Shown here: positions 1 through 7,993 of the stretch, one piece after another
How positions within the stretch are numbered: the first letter of the stretch is position 1
Layout: every line of letters starts with the position of its first letter
Origin: JBGMEA01 sp964444065
GTDB lineage: Bacteria; Bacillota; Clostridia; Eubacteriales; Anaerofustaceae
Direction of reading: 5' to 3'
DNA: 64,000 bases
Assembly: GCA_964444065.1 (NCBI GenBank)
Contig: CAYUFL010000002.1
Span: 1-64,000 of the forward strand
The notes under the pieces: model-generated
Told to the model about the DNA's origin: nothing
The model's input: the letters and a program-made list of their open reading frames with translations, nothing else
Databases searched by the model: none
Made by a program: the position numbers and the translations under genes

Positions 1-250
1 CATCGGGTGTACCAAGAGAGCCGCGTCAGGTGAAATGCGGCAGCACAGATTTTTCCGAATGGACTTGTGAGGGTAGCTTGAAACCTTGATGATATTGAGG
101 GAGTAGACGCTGACGGGAACCTCGTCCGTTATCAGAGAGGTGCATATGATGGTATGCAAAATGAGTGGATATTTTTATATCAATTTGGGTGGTACCGCAG
201 AAGTTTTGGCTTTTGTCCCTTTTATTAGGAGACAAAGGCTTTTTTATTTG
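1..250 (+). promoter_or_regulatory. T-box leader (tRNA-Trp) of the trp operon, 5' end outside window
   Basis: The window opens inside stem I of a T-box riboswitch. The conserved GGTGAAA-type apical element lies at 29-36, and the specifier loop follows with GAA then TGG at 60-62, the tryptophan codon. The antiterminator T-box sequence TGGTACCGCAG is at 190-200 and is followed by a terminator stem. Uncharged tRNA-Trp should stabilise the antiterminator and let transcription enter trpE. The Trp specifier agrees with the downstream trp operon. The promoter lies upstream of the window. Confidence 0.9.
208..246 (+). terminator. T-box-controlled intrinsic terminator
   Basis: The stem pairs GGCTTTTGTC (208-217) with GACAAAGGCT (231-240), partly through G-U pairs, and is followed by a T run. 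The 5' arm sits just after the T-box sequence, as expected for the alternative to the antiterminator. Confidence 0.8.
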
Positions 251-314
251 CCGAAAACCTTGAAAAGCAAGAAAGGATACTTCATCTTCCATCGGATGGA
301 TAACGGAAACCGAT

Positions 315-1772
315 ATGATTCGACCCGATTGCGAAACAATTACCGAACTCGCCAAAACGTATAATACGATCCCTGTCTGCAAGGAAATCTATGCCGACGT
401 GATTACACCGATCACCTTGCTGCGCAAACTCGCGCTGATCAGCAAGCGTCATTATCTCTTGGAAAGCATCGAGGGCGGCGAAACATGGAGCCGCTATTCC
501 TTCCTTGGCTTCGATCCGATCATGAGCGTGAAATGCAAAGACCATGTAGTCACGATCGAAGGGGCTGAGACAAAAACGGTACATTCCGATCATCCTCTGG
601 ATGTCCTCAAGGAGATCCTCTCGCGCTATCACGCACCCCGCATCGAGGGCATGCCGCCGTTCACCGGAGGCTTTGTCGGGTACTTCGGTTATTCGATGAT
701 CGGCTATGCCGAACCAAAACTGAAAATCAAACAGAGCGAATTCAACGATTATGAGCTGATGCTGTTTGACAAAGTCATCGCATATGACCATCTGAAACAG
801 AAAATCTGCATCGTTGTAAATATGAATACCGATCATGTCATGGAAAATTACGGAAAAGCGGTTTCCGAACTGGAAAACATCGTGCGCATGATTACGGACA
901 GCCAACCGCTGCCGAAACTGACAAGCACGTCAAAAGCGAATTTCACCTGTAACGTTACGAAGGAACATTACGAGGAAATGGTAAACCGCTCGAAAGAATA
1001 TATCGTGGACGGAGACATTTTTCAGGTTGTCATCTCCAGAAAATTCGAGAGCGACTACACAGACAGCCTCATCAATGCCTACCGCGTCCTGCGTACCACG
1101 AACCCATCTCCTTATATGGTGTATATGAATCTGGATGACACGGAACTGATGTGCTCTTCCCCCGAAACGCTGGTCAGATTGCAAAACGGCAGACTGACAA
1201 CCTTCCCCGTCGCAGGCTCAAGACCCAGAGGCGCGACCCTGCAGGAAGATTTGGCACTGGAAAAGGAACTGCTCTCGGATGAGAAAGAGCTCTCGGAACA
1301 CAACATGCTCGTCGATCTGGGACGCAACGATCTCGGGAAAATCTCGAAATTCAAATCCGTGGAAGTCGTAGACTATATGATGATCCATCGCTATTCCAAA
1401 ATTATGCACATCACATCCTGTGTCGAAAGCGACATTCGCGATGAGCGGGACGGGTGTGATGCAGTCGAGTCCGTGTTGCCTGCGGGCACACTTTCCGGTG
1501 CACCAAAAATCCGCGCATGCGAAATCATCGAAGAGCTCGAGCCTTCCCCCCGCGGCATTTACGGCGGCGCGATCGGTTACCTCGACTTTGCGGGCAATCT
1601 CGACACCTGCATTGCGATTCGCATGGCGGTAAAAAAAGACGATAAGGTCTATGTGCAGGCAGGCGGCGGCATCGTCGCTGACAGTGTGCCGCAAACGGAA
1701 TATGAAGAATCGGGCAACAAAGCGAAAGCAGTAATGCAGGCAATAGAATGCGCAAGCGAGGTGAACGGCTGA
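315..1772 (+). CDS. trpE: Anthranilate synthase component I
   Basis: Converts chorismate plus ammonia (from TrpG) to anthranilate, the first committed step of tryptophan synthesis. At 485 aa it has the usual family length. The N-terminal domain carries the LLES motif at about residues 48-51, part of the tryptophan feedback site in this family. The C-terminal chorismate-binding domain (about 225-475) shows GDIFQVVISR, AGSRPRG and the GGGIVADS stretch. The ATG at 315 is the first start after the T-box terminator; its ribosome site is weak (ACGGAAA). The stop codon overlaps the trpG start, so the two subunits are translationally coupled. Expression is controlled by the T-box leader. Confidence 0.97.
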   Translation: MIRPDCETITELAKTYNTIPVCKEIYADVITPITLLRKLALISKRHYLLESIEGGETWSRYSFLGFDPIMSVKCKDHVVTIEGAETKTVHSDHPLDVLKEILSRYHAPRIEGMPPFTGGFVGYFGYSMIGYAEPKLKIKQSEFNDYELMLFDKVIAYDHLKQKICIVVNMNTDHVMENYGKAVSELENIVRMITDSQPLPKLTSTSKANFTCNVTKEHYEEMVNRSKEYIVDGDIFQVVISRKFESDYTDSLINAYRVLRTTNPSPYMVYMNLDDTELMCSSPETLVRLQNGRLTTFPVAGSRPRGATLQEDLALEKELLSDEKELSEHNMLVDLGRNDLGKISKFKSVEVVDYMMIHRYSKIMHITSCVESDIRDERDGCDAVESVLPAGTLSGAPKIRACEIIEELEPSPRGIYGGAIGYLDFAGNLDTCIAIRMAVKKDDKVYVQAGGGIVADSVPQTEYEESGNKAKAVMQAIECASEVNG

Positions 1773-2350
1773 TGATCTTACTGATCGATAATTACGATAG
1801 TTTTTCCTACAACCTCGTCCAGCTAGCGGGCGGTATCAACCCCGATATTCAAGTGATTCGAAATGATGAATTGACTGTCGACGAAATCAGAGCGCTGCAC
1901 CCGTCGCACATCATTCTCTCTCCCGGACCGGGGTATCCGAAAGACGCGGGGGTTTGCGAAGATGTCATCCGCAAGCTGCACGGCGAAGTCCCGATCTTGG
2001 GTGTCTGCCTCGGGCACCAGGCAATCTGCGAAGTGTTCGGCGCAAAGATTACCCACGCCGTACAGCTGATGCACGGCAAACAAAGTATCATCAACCTAGA
2101 GACCACTGTTCCGCTCTTCAGCGGAATGGACGCACAGATCGGTGCCGCACGATATCATTCACTGATTGCAAAGCGCGATACCATCCCGACGTGTCTGAGA
2201 GTCATTGCGGCAGACGCTGTCGGAGAAGTCATGGCGGTCAAACACAACGACTGCAATCTGTATGGTCTGCAATTTCATCCCGAGTCGATACTCACCACGG
2301 GCGGAGAGCGGATCATGAACAATTTTTTAAAGATCAAAGGCGGTAAATAA
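1772..2350 (+). CDS. trpG: Anthranilate synthase component II (glutamine amidotransferase)
   Basis: Class I glutamine amidotransferase that supplies ammonia to TrpE. The 192-residue product shows the nucleophile elbow GVCLGHQAI and the His-Glu pair in QFHPES near the C-terminus, plus the oxyanion region SPGPGYP. The frame is open from 1748, but the ATG at 1772 was chosen: it overlaps the trpE stop (TGATG), is preceded by GAGGTGAA inside trpE, and gives the normal TrpG start MILLIDNYDSF. It stands alone and is not fused to trpD. Confidence 0.97.
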   Translation: MILLIDNYDSFSYNLVQLAGGINPDIQVIRNDELTVDEIRALHPSHIILSPGPGYPKDAGVCEDVIRKLHGEVPILGVCLGHQAICEVFGAKITHAVQLMHGKQSIINLETTVPLFSGMDAQIGAARYHSLIAKRDTIPTCLRVIAADAVGEVMAVKHNDCNLYGLQFHPESILTTGGERIMNNFLKIKGGK

Positions 2351-2351
2351 A

Positions 2352-3368
2352 ATGATAAAAGACGCATTGCATATATTGATCCGGGGAGAAGATCTCTCCT
2401 ACGACACAACCAAAGAAGTCATGAGCGAAATCATGAGCGGCGAAGCGACCAACGCACAGATTGCGTCATTTCTAACCGCGCTTCGCATCAAAGGCGAATC
2501 GATCGACGAAATTACGGCGTGTGCCGCAGTCATGCGCGAAAAAGGCGTCAAGCTTGTGCACAACAAGCAGGTCATTGATATCGTCGGCACGGGCGGAGAC
2601 GAATCCTTCACGTTTAACATCTCCACCGTTTCGGCTTTTGTCGTTGCGGCAGCAGGCGTACCCGTCGCAAAGCATGGCAACCGCAGCGTATCCAGCAAAT
2701 GCGGAGCGGCCGACCTTTTGGAAGCCCTTGGTGCAAAACTGGACTTGACTGCGGAACAAAGCGCGCACGTTTTGGAACAAACCGAACTGTGCTTCATGTT
2801 TGCTCCCGTTTATCACACATCCATGAAATATGCAGCACCTGTTCGCAAAGAAATGGGTACCCGCACCATCTTCAATATCCTCGGACCGCTCGCCAATCCT
2901 GCAGGCGCACCGCTGCAACTGCTCGGTGTTTACGATGAAGCTCTGTTGGAACCGATGGCAAAGGTACTTGCAAATCTTGGCGTGAAGCGGGCAATGGTCG
3001 TGCACGGAGATGACGGGCTTGATGAAATTTCTCTCGCATCGACAACACATATCTGCGAGCTGAATAACGGCGAACTGAAACATTATGTATTCGATCCGCG
3101 TGATTACGGTTTTTCCCTATGCACCCGAGAAGATTTGGTCGGCGGAGACGCCCGACGAAACGCGGAAATCACGCGCAATATTCTCAGCGGCGAAATGGGC
3201 GCAAAACGCGACATTGTACTGCTGAATGCGGCGTCCTGCTTTGTGATCGCGGGAAAAGCTGCATCCGTCGCGGACGGTATTCTGCTTGCGGCGGAAATGA
3301 TCGACACCAAAGAAGCGTATAAAAAAATGAAAGAATTTATACAAGCAACAAACGAGGTTTCAAAATGA
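2352..3368 (+). CDS. trpD: Anthranilate phosphoribosyltransferase
   Basis: Transfers phosphoribose from PRPP to anthranilate. The 338-residue length is typical of the family. The PRPP-binding GTGGD motif is at about residues 79-83, the glycine-rich KHGNRSVSSKCG follows, and the metal-binding DDGLDE is in the second half. The start lies 1 nt past the trpG stop, with AAAGGCGG as ribosome site inside trpG. The 3' end overlaps the trpC start by 4 nt, which is consistent with one polycistronic mRNA. Confidence 0.97.
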   Translation: MIKDALHILIRGEDLSYDTTKEVMSEIMSGEATNAQIASFLTALRIKGESIDEITACAAVMREKGVKLVHNKQVIDIVGTGGDESFTFNISTVSAFVVAAAGVPVAKHGNRSVSSKCGAADLLEALGAKLDLTAEQSAHVLEQTELCFMFAPVYHTSMKYAAPVRKEMGTRTIFNILGPLANPAGAPLQLLGVYDEALLEPMAKVLANLGVKRAMVVHGDDGLDEISLASTTHICELNNGELKHYVFDPRDYGFSLCTREDLVGGDARRNAEITRNILSGEMGAKRDIVLLNAASCFVIAGKAASVADGILLAAEMIDTKEAYKKMKEFIQATNEVSK

Positions 3369-4144
3369 TACTCGACACCATTGCCGCCTCGAGCCGAAGA
3401 CGCGTTGATCGGGAAAAAGAATATTTGACTTTGGATACAATCAAAAAGCAGTCACTTTCACTGCCGAAAGGAAATTTCCCGTTCGAAGCGGCATTGCGCG
3501 CCGAGAGCATCTCTTTTATCTGTGAGATTAAAAAAGCATCCCCAAGCAAGGGCGTAATAGCGGATGATTTTCCGTACATCGAAATTGCAAAAGAATATGA
3601 GGCGGCAGGTGCATCGGCAATTTCCGTGCTGACGGAACCGAAATATTTCCTGGGGAATAATCAGTACTTAACGGAAATCAGGCAAGAAGTACACATCCCT
3701 TTGCTGCGCAAGGACTTCACCATCGACGAATATCAGCTCTATGAAGCAAAAAACATCGGCGCGGATGCAGTGCTGCTCATCTGCGCACTGCTCGATACAC
3801 ATACCATCAGCGAATATCTTGCCGTCTGCAATACACTTGGACTGTCTGCACTTGTCGAAGCGCATTCGGAAGAAGAAGTATACTCGGCACTCCAAGCGGG
3901 CGCGCAGATCATCGGTGTGAATAACCGCGATCTGAATACCTTCGATGTCGATCTGAATACCTGTACTAAACTGAGAAACCTTGTACCGAAAGAAATCCTA
4001 TTCGTCGCGGAAAGCGGAATCAAAACAGCGCAGGATATCGCATTGCTCAAACAGGCTGGCGTGGATGCAGTGCTCATCGGAGAAACACTCATGCGCAGCA
4101 CAGACAAAAAAGCGGAACTGCGCAAACTCCAGGGAGCGGATTAA
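3365..4144 (+). CDS. trpC: Indole-3-glycerol-phosphate synthase
   Basis: Closes the ring of 1-(2-carboxyphenylamino)-1-deoxyribulose 5-phosphate to give indole-3-glycerol phosphate. The 259-residue TIM-barrel protein shows the catalytic lysine in CEIKKASPSKG, the second active-site lysine in LLRKDF, the GVNNRDL motif and the phosphate-binding VAESGI near the C-terminus. The ATG overlaps the trpD stop (ATGA). It is separate from trpF, unlike the enterobacterial fused gene. Confidence 0.97.
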   Translation: MILDTIAASSRRRVDREKEYLTLDTIKKQSLSLPKGNFPFEAALRAESISFICEIKKASPSKGVIADDFPYIEIAKEYEAAGASAISVLTEPKYFLGNNQYLTEIRQEVHIPLLRKDFTIDEYQLYEAKNIGADAVLLICALLDTHTISEYLAVCNTLGLSALVEAHSEEEVYSALQAGAQIIGVNNRDLNTFDVDLNTCTKLRNLVPKEILFVAESGIKTAQDIALLKQAGVDAVLIGETLMRSTDKKAELRKLQGAD

Positions 4145-4145
4145 T

Positions 4146-4763
4146 ATGACCAAAATAAAGATTTGCGGACTGACCCGTGAGGAAGATATCATTGCAGTCA
4201 ATGAAACCATGCCCGATTATATCGGGTTTGTCTTTGCCGAAAGCAAACGGCGGATTAATAGAGAAAAAGCAATGGCGTTGAAAAAATTGCTCAACCCCAA
4301 TATAAAAGCAGTCGGCGTATTTGTGAATGCTCCGATCTCGGAAATTGTGAACTGCTGTGCAGATAACACGATCGATCTGATTCAGTTGCACGGAGATGAG
4401 AGCGACAAATATATGGCACAACTCAAGAGCATCACCGACAAACCGATCATCAAGGCAGTGCGCGTGAGCAGTATGGAAGATATCGTGAAAGCCGATCAAA
4501 GCGCCTGTGACTATCTCCTGTTTGACACCTTTATCAAAGATCAGTACGGCGGCAGCGGAGAAACCTTTGATTGGTCGCTGTTACCAAAGATTGAGAAACC
4601 GTTCTTCCTGGCGGGAGGACTTGACCGCACGAACATCAACGAAGCAGTCAGACAATGCAGCCCGTATTGCCTGGATGTCAGCAGCGGGGTAGAAACGAAC
4701 GGGCGCAAAGATAACAAAAAGATAGCAGAGATCGTTATGATCGTAAGGAGTATAACAAAATGA
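4146..4763 (+). CDS. trpF: Phosphoribosylanthranilate isomerase
   Basis: Catalyses the Amadori rearrangement of N-(5'-phosphoribosyl)anthranilate. The product is 205 aa. Its N-terminus KIKICGLTREEDI contains the catalytic Cys of the family, and the C-terminal half has FFLAGGLDRTNI and LDVSSGVET, the phosphate-binding part of the barrel. The frame is open from 3981, but that stretch lies in trpC; the ATG at 4146 directly after the trpC stop gives the conserved start. The trpB start overlaps its end by 4 nt. Confidence 0.97.
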   Translation: MTKIKICGLTREEDIIAVNETMPDYIGFVFAESKRRINREKAMALKKLLNPNIKAVGVFVNAPISEIVNCCADNTIDLIQLHGDESDKYMAQLKSITDKPIIKAVRVSSMEDIVKADQSACDYLLFDTFIKDQYGGSGETFDWSLLPKIEKPFFLAGGLDRTNINEAVRQCSPYCLDVSSGVETNGRKDNKKIAEIVMIVRSITK

Positions 4764-5944
4764 AAAAAGGAAGATTCGGTATCCACGGCGGACAATACAT
4801 CCCCGAGACGATCATGAACGCGCTGATCGAATTGGAAGCTGCCTACGATCATTACAGCAAAGATGATGCTTTTCAAAAGGAGCTGAGCGACTTACTCAAC
4901 AATTACGCGGGACGTCCCTCCCTTTTCTATTATGCCGAAAGAATGACGGATGATCTGGGCGGAGCGAAAATCTATCTGAAACGCGAAGATTTGAATCATA
5001 CCGGTTCGCATAAGATCAACAATGTGCTCGGTCAGGTATTACTGGCGAAAAAAATGGGCAAAACCCGTGTGATCGCGGAAACAGGTGCCGGACAGCACGG
5101 CGTTGCAACAGCGACCGCGGCGGCTCTTATGGACATGGAATGCGAAATTTTCATGGGCAAGGAAGACACCGACAGGCAGGCACTGAATGTGTACCGCATG
5201 GAGCTGCTCGGAGCAAAAGTGAATGCCGTCACTTCGGGCACCATGACACTGAAAGATGCCGTCAATGAGACGTTCCGCGAATGGACCAGCAGGATCGATG
5301 ATACGCATTATGTACTCGGCTCTGTCATGGGACCCCACCCTTTTCCGACGATCGTAAGAGATTTTCAGCGCGTCATCGGAAAAGAGGTTAAAGAACAGAT
5401 ACTGGAAGCGGAAGGCAGACTTCCCGATGCACTGCTCGCTTGTGTGGGCGGAGGCAGCAATGCCATGGGACTGTTTTATGACTTTATTGAAGATACCAAC
5501 GTACAACTCATCGGCTGCGAGGCGGCAGGACACGGAGTCAATACACCGCAGAATGCGGCAACCATTGCCAACGGCTCACTCGGTATCTTTCACGGCATGA
5601 AATCCTATTTCTGTCAGGATGAATACGGACAGATTGCACCGGTTTATTCCATCTCCGCGGGGCTTGATTATCCGGGCATCGGACCGGAACACGCAAACCT
5701 GTATGACACAAAACGCGCGCTGTACGTGCCGATCACGGATGACGAAGCGGTTGATGCGTTTGAATATCTTTCGAGACTCGAAGGCATCATTCCCGCCATC
5801 GAAAGTGCACATGCTGTGGCATACGCCAGAAAGCTTGCGCCGACGATGAAAAAAGATCAGATCATTGTCATCAATTTATCGGGTCGCGGGGACAAAGACG
5901 TCGCGGCAATCGCACGATACAAAGGGGTGACACTGTATGAGTAA
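4760..5944 (+). CDS. trpB: Tryptophan synthase beta subunit
   Basis: PLP enzyme that condenses indole with serine. The 394-residue length is normal for TrpB1. The PLP lysine is in HTGSHKINN, the catalytic glutamate in AETGAGQHG, and the phosphate cup is VGGGSNAMG. It forms the alpha2beta2 complex with TrpA, encoded immediately downstream with an 8-nt overlap, which suggests coupled translation. Confidence 0.98.
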   Translation: MKKGRFGIHGGQYIPETIMNALIELEAAYDHYSKDDAFQKELSDLLNNYAGRPSLFYYAERMTDDLGGAKIYLKREDLNHTGSHKINNVLGQVLLAKKMGKTRVIAETGAGQHGVATATAAALMDMECEIFMGKEDTDRQALNVYRMELLGAKVNAVTSGTMTLKDAVNETFREWTSRIDDTHYVLGSVMGPHPFPTIVRDFQRVIGKEVKEQILEAEGRLPDALLACVGGGSNAMGLFYDFIEDTNVQLIGCEAAGHGVNTPQNAATIANGSLGIFHGMKSYFCQDEYGQIAPVYSISAGLDYPGIGPEHANLYDTKRALYVPITDDEAVDAFEYLSRLEGIIPAIESAHAVAYARKLAPTMKKDQIIVINLSGRGDKDVAAIARYKGVTLYE

Positions 5945-6713
5945 CGTAAGCAAAGCATTCGATCACGGCAAAGCATTTATTCCGTTTGTTACCGCAGGCG
6001 ACCCTGATCTGGATACGACACAGCAGCTCATCCTGGCAATGGCGGAAGCCGGCGCAGATCTGATCGAAATCGGCATCCCTTTTTCTGATCCCGTAGCGGA
6101 AGGGATCGTGATCCAAAAAGCAGATGAACGCGCGCTTGCTTCCGGAACGACGACCGATAAAATTTTCGATCTCGTCAGACAGGTCAGAAAATCGACCGAT
6201 GTGCCACTCGCGCTGATGACTTATCTCAATCCGATCTTTGTATACGGATCCGATAAATTCATGCGTAACTGCGATGAGGCGGGCATTGATGCGGTCATCG
6301 TCCCTGATCTTCCCTTTGAAGAAAAAGACGAACTGCTTGCCTCATGTGAAAAATATAATATTGATCTGATTTCACTCATTGCCCCGACTTCAAAAGAACG
6401 CATAGCAACGATTGCCAAAGAGGCGCAGGGATTTGTGTACTGCGTTTCCTCCCTTGGTGTCACCGGCGTGCGCAGCGAAATTACGACCGATATCGGAGAA
6501 ATGGTGTCCCTGGTCAAATCAGCAAAAGATATTCCCTGCGCCATCGGATTCGGTATTTCCACACCCGAGCAGGCAAAAGCAATGGCACAACACGCAGACG
6601 GCGTCATCGTCGGAAGTGCCATTGTCCGAATGGTCGAAGAACACGGCAAAAACAGCGTGGAAATCATCAGAAAATACGTGAAAGAGATGAAGGCTGCAAT
6701 TACAAACAGCTGA
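5937..6713 (+). CDS. trpA: Tryptophan synthase alpha subunit
   Basis: Cleaves indole-3-glycerol phosphate to indole, which passes to TrpB. The 258-residue barrel shows the signature LIEIGIPFSDPVAEG with the catalytic Glu, the second catalytic Asp in PDLPFEE, and GFGISTPEQA near the phosphate site. It is the last of the seven trp enzymes in this operon; a DAHP synthase follows after 16 nt. Confidence 0.97.
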   Translation: MSNVSKAFDHGKAFIPFVTAGDPDLDTTQQLILAMAEAGADLIEIGIPFSDPVAEGIVIQKADERALASGTTTDKIFDLVRQVRKSTDVPLALMTYLNPIFVYGSDKFMRNCDEAGIDAVIVPDLPFEEKDELLASCEKYNIDLISLIAPTSKERIATIAKEAQGFVYCVSSLGVTGVRSEITTDIGEMVSLVKSAKDIPCAIGFGISTPEQAKAMAQHADGVIVGSAIVRMVEEHGKNSVEIIRKYVKEMKAAITNS

Positions 6714-6729
6714 AACAACAGGATCAATT

Positions 6730-7755
6730 ATGGTTTTCGTATTAAAAAAGAATGTCTCCAAAGAAAAAATAGATACGTTCGTCAAGAAGATCGAATCGGA
6801 AGGGTTTTCCACCTTTCTGAGCACGGGCACGGAGCACACCGTCGTTTGTCTGATCGGCAATACCGCAAGCATCGATCTGGATCAGATCGTCGCAACCAAC
6901 GATATTGTGGAATACGGCAAGCGCGTGACAGAACCCTACAAGGGGGTCAACCGTACCGCACACCCCGAAGATACCTTGGTGAGAATCGAAGATGTAACAC
7001 TCGGCGAAGGATATTTCAATGTCATCTCGGGTCCCTGCTCGGTCGAAAGCGAAGAGCAGATCATCGCCGTTGCGAAGGCTGTGAAAGCCAGCGGAGCCTC
7101 CATGCTGCGCGGAGGAGCGTTCAAACCGCGCTCTTCGCCGTATGCGTTTCAGGGACTTCACGCAGAAGGGATTCGCCTGCTGCTGCTTGCAAAAAAGGAA
7201 ACAGGGCTGCCTATCGTATCGGAAATCATGAATATATCCCAGATTCCGCTGTTTGACGAAGTGGATGTCATTCAGATCGGTGCCAGAAACATGCAGAATT
7301 TTGATCTCCTGAAAGAACTTGGCAGACTGAAAAAACCGGTTGTACTCAAACGGGGCTTTGCGAATACCATCGAAGAATTCTTAATGAGCGCCGAATACAT
7401 CATTTCGGGCGGAAACAGCGAGATTATCCTCTGCGAACGCGGCATCCGCACATTCGAAACAATGACTCGAAATACACTTGATCTGTCAGCAGTTGCGCTG
7501 CTCAAGCAAAAATCCCATCTGCCCGTGATTGTCGATCCGAGCCATGCGGCAGGCATCAGCAGTCTTGTCCCGGCGCTTTCCAAAGCAGCGATTGCCATCG
7601 GCGCTGACGGGCTGCTCATCGAAACACATAATGATCCCGAACATGCGCTTTGCGACGGAGCCCAGTCTTTAAATCCGGAACAATTCGAAGCACTGATGCA
7701 TCAGATCAGAAAACGTGCTGTATTTGAAGGCAAATATATAAAAGAGAATGCATGA
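6730..7755 (+). CDS. aroF: 3-deoxy-7-phosphoheptulonate (DAHP) synthase, type I-beta with N-terminal regulatory domain
   Basis: First enzyme of the shikimate pathway; condenses phosphoenolpyruvate and erythrose 4-phosphate. The 341-residue protein has an N-terminal ferredoxin-like domain (about 1-70), known in relatives as a feedback domain, then the barrel with GPCSVES, RGGAFKPRSSPYAFQG, QIGARNMQNF and VDPSHAAG. It starts 16 nt after trpA and is probably on the trp transcript, so T-box control would raise chorismate supply together with tryptophan synthesis. Which amino acid inhibits it cannot be read from the sequence. Confidence 0.93.
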   Translation: MVFVLKKNVSKEKIDTFVKKIESEGFSTFLSTGTEHTVVCLIGNTASIDLDQIVATNDIVEYGKRVTEPYKGVNRTAHPEDTLVRIEDVTLGEGYFNVISGPCSVESEEQIIAVAKAVKASGASMLRGGAFKPRSSPYAFQGLHAEGIRLLLLAKKETGLPIVSEIMNISQIPLFDEVDVIQIGARNMQNFDLLKELGRLKKPVVLKRGFANTIEEFLMSAEYIISGGNSEIILCERGIRTFETMTRNTLDLSAVALLKQKSHLPVIVDPSHAAGISSLVPALSKAAIAIGADGLLIETHNDPEHALCDGAQSLNPEQFEALMHQIRKRAVFEGKYIKENA

Positions 7756-7878
7756 AGTTATTCCTCATGCGTTACGATTTCGTCCAAAATCAACGCACCC
7801 ATTCCGATCTGTATCTCTTGATTCATACAACATCTCTATTTTCAATCCCAAAATATGCTTAATTCAATTAACTTCTTG

Positions 7879-7907
7879 TTGCGTACTGACGATAATCATT
7901 GTATGAT
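7879..7907 (+). promoter_or_regulatory. Candidate sigma-A promoter of the polysaccharide-like locus
   Basis: TTGCGT at 7879-7884 and TATGAT at 7902-7907 with a 17-nt spacer. It lies in the AT-rich 240-bp gap between aroF and the gene at 7994. No terminator with a T run was seen after aroF, so read-through is possible. Confidence 0.55.
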
Positions 7908-7993
7908 ACAAATAAATATATTTTAAAACAGTCTGGTTATACAAAATCATAAAATATCTGACAGAAAAATGTTATAACAAGGATTGAGTGCGT

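Noticed and set aside
1218..1694. Long open frame on the minus strand inside trpE
   Set aside because: It is a shadow of trpE; no ribosome site and no recognisable protein. Similar antisense frames in the other trp genes were rejected for the same reason.
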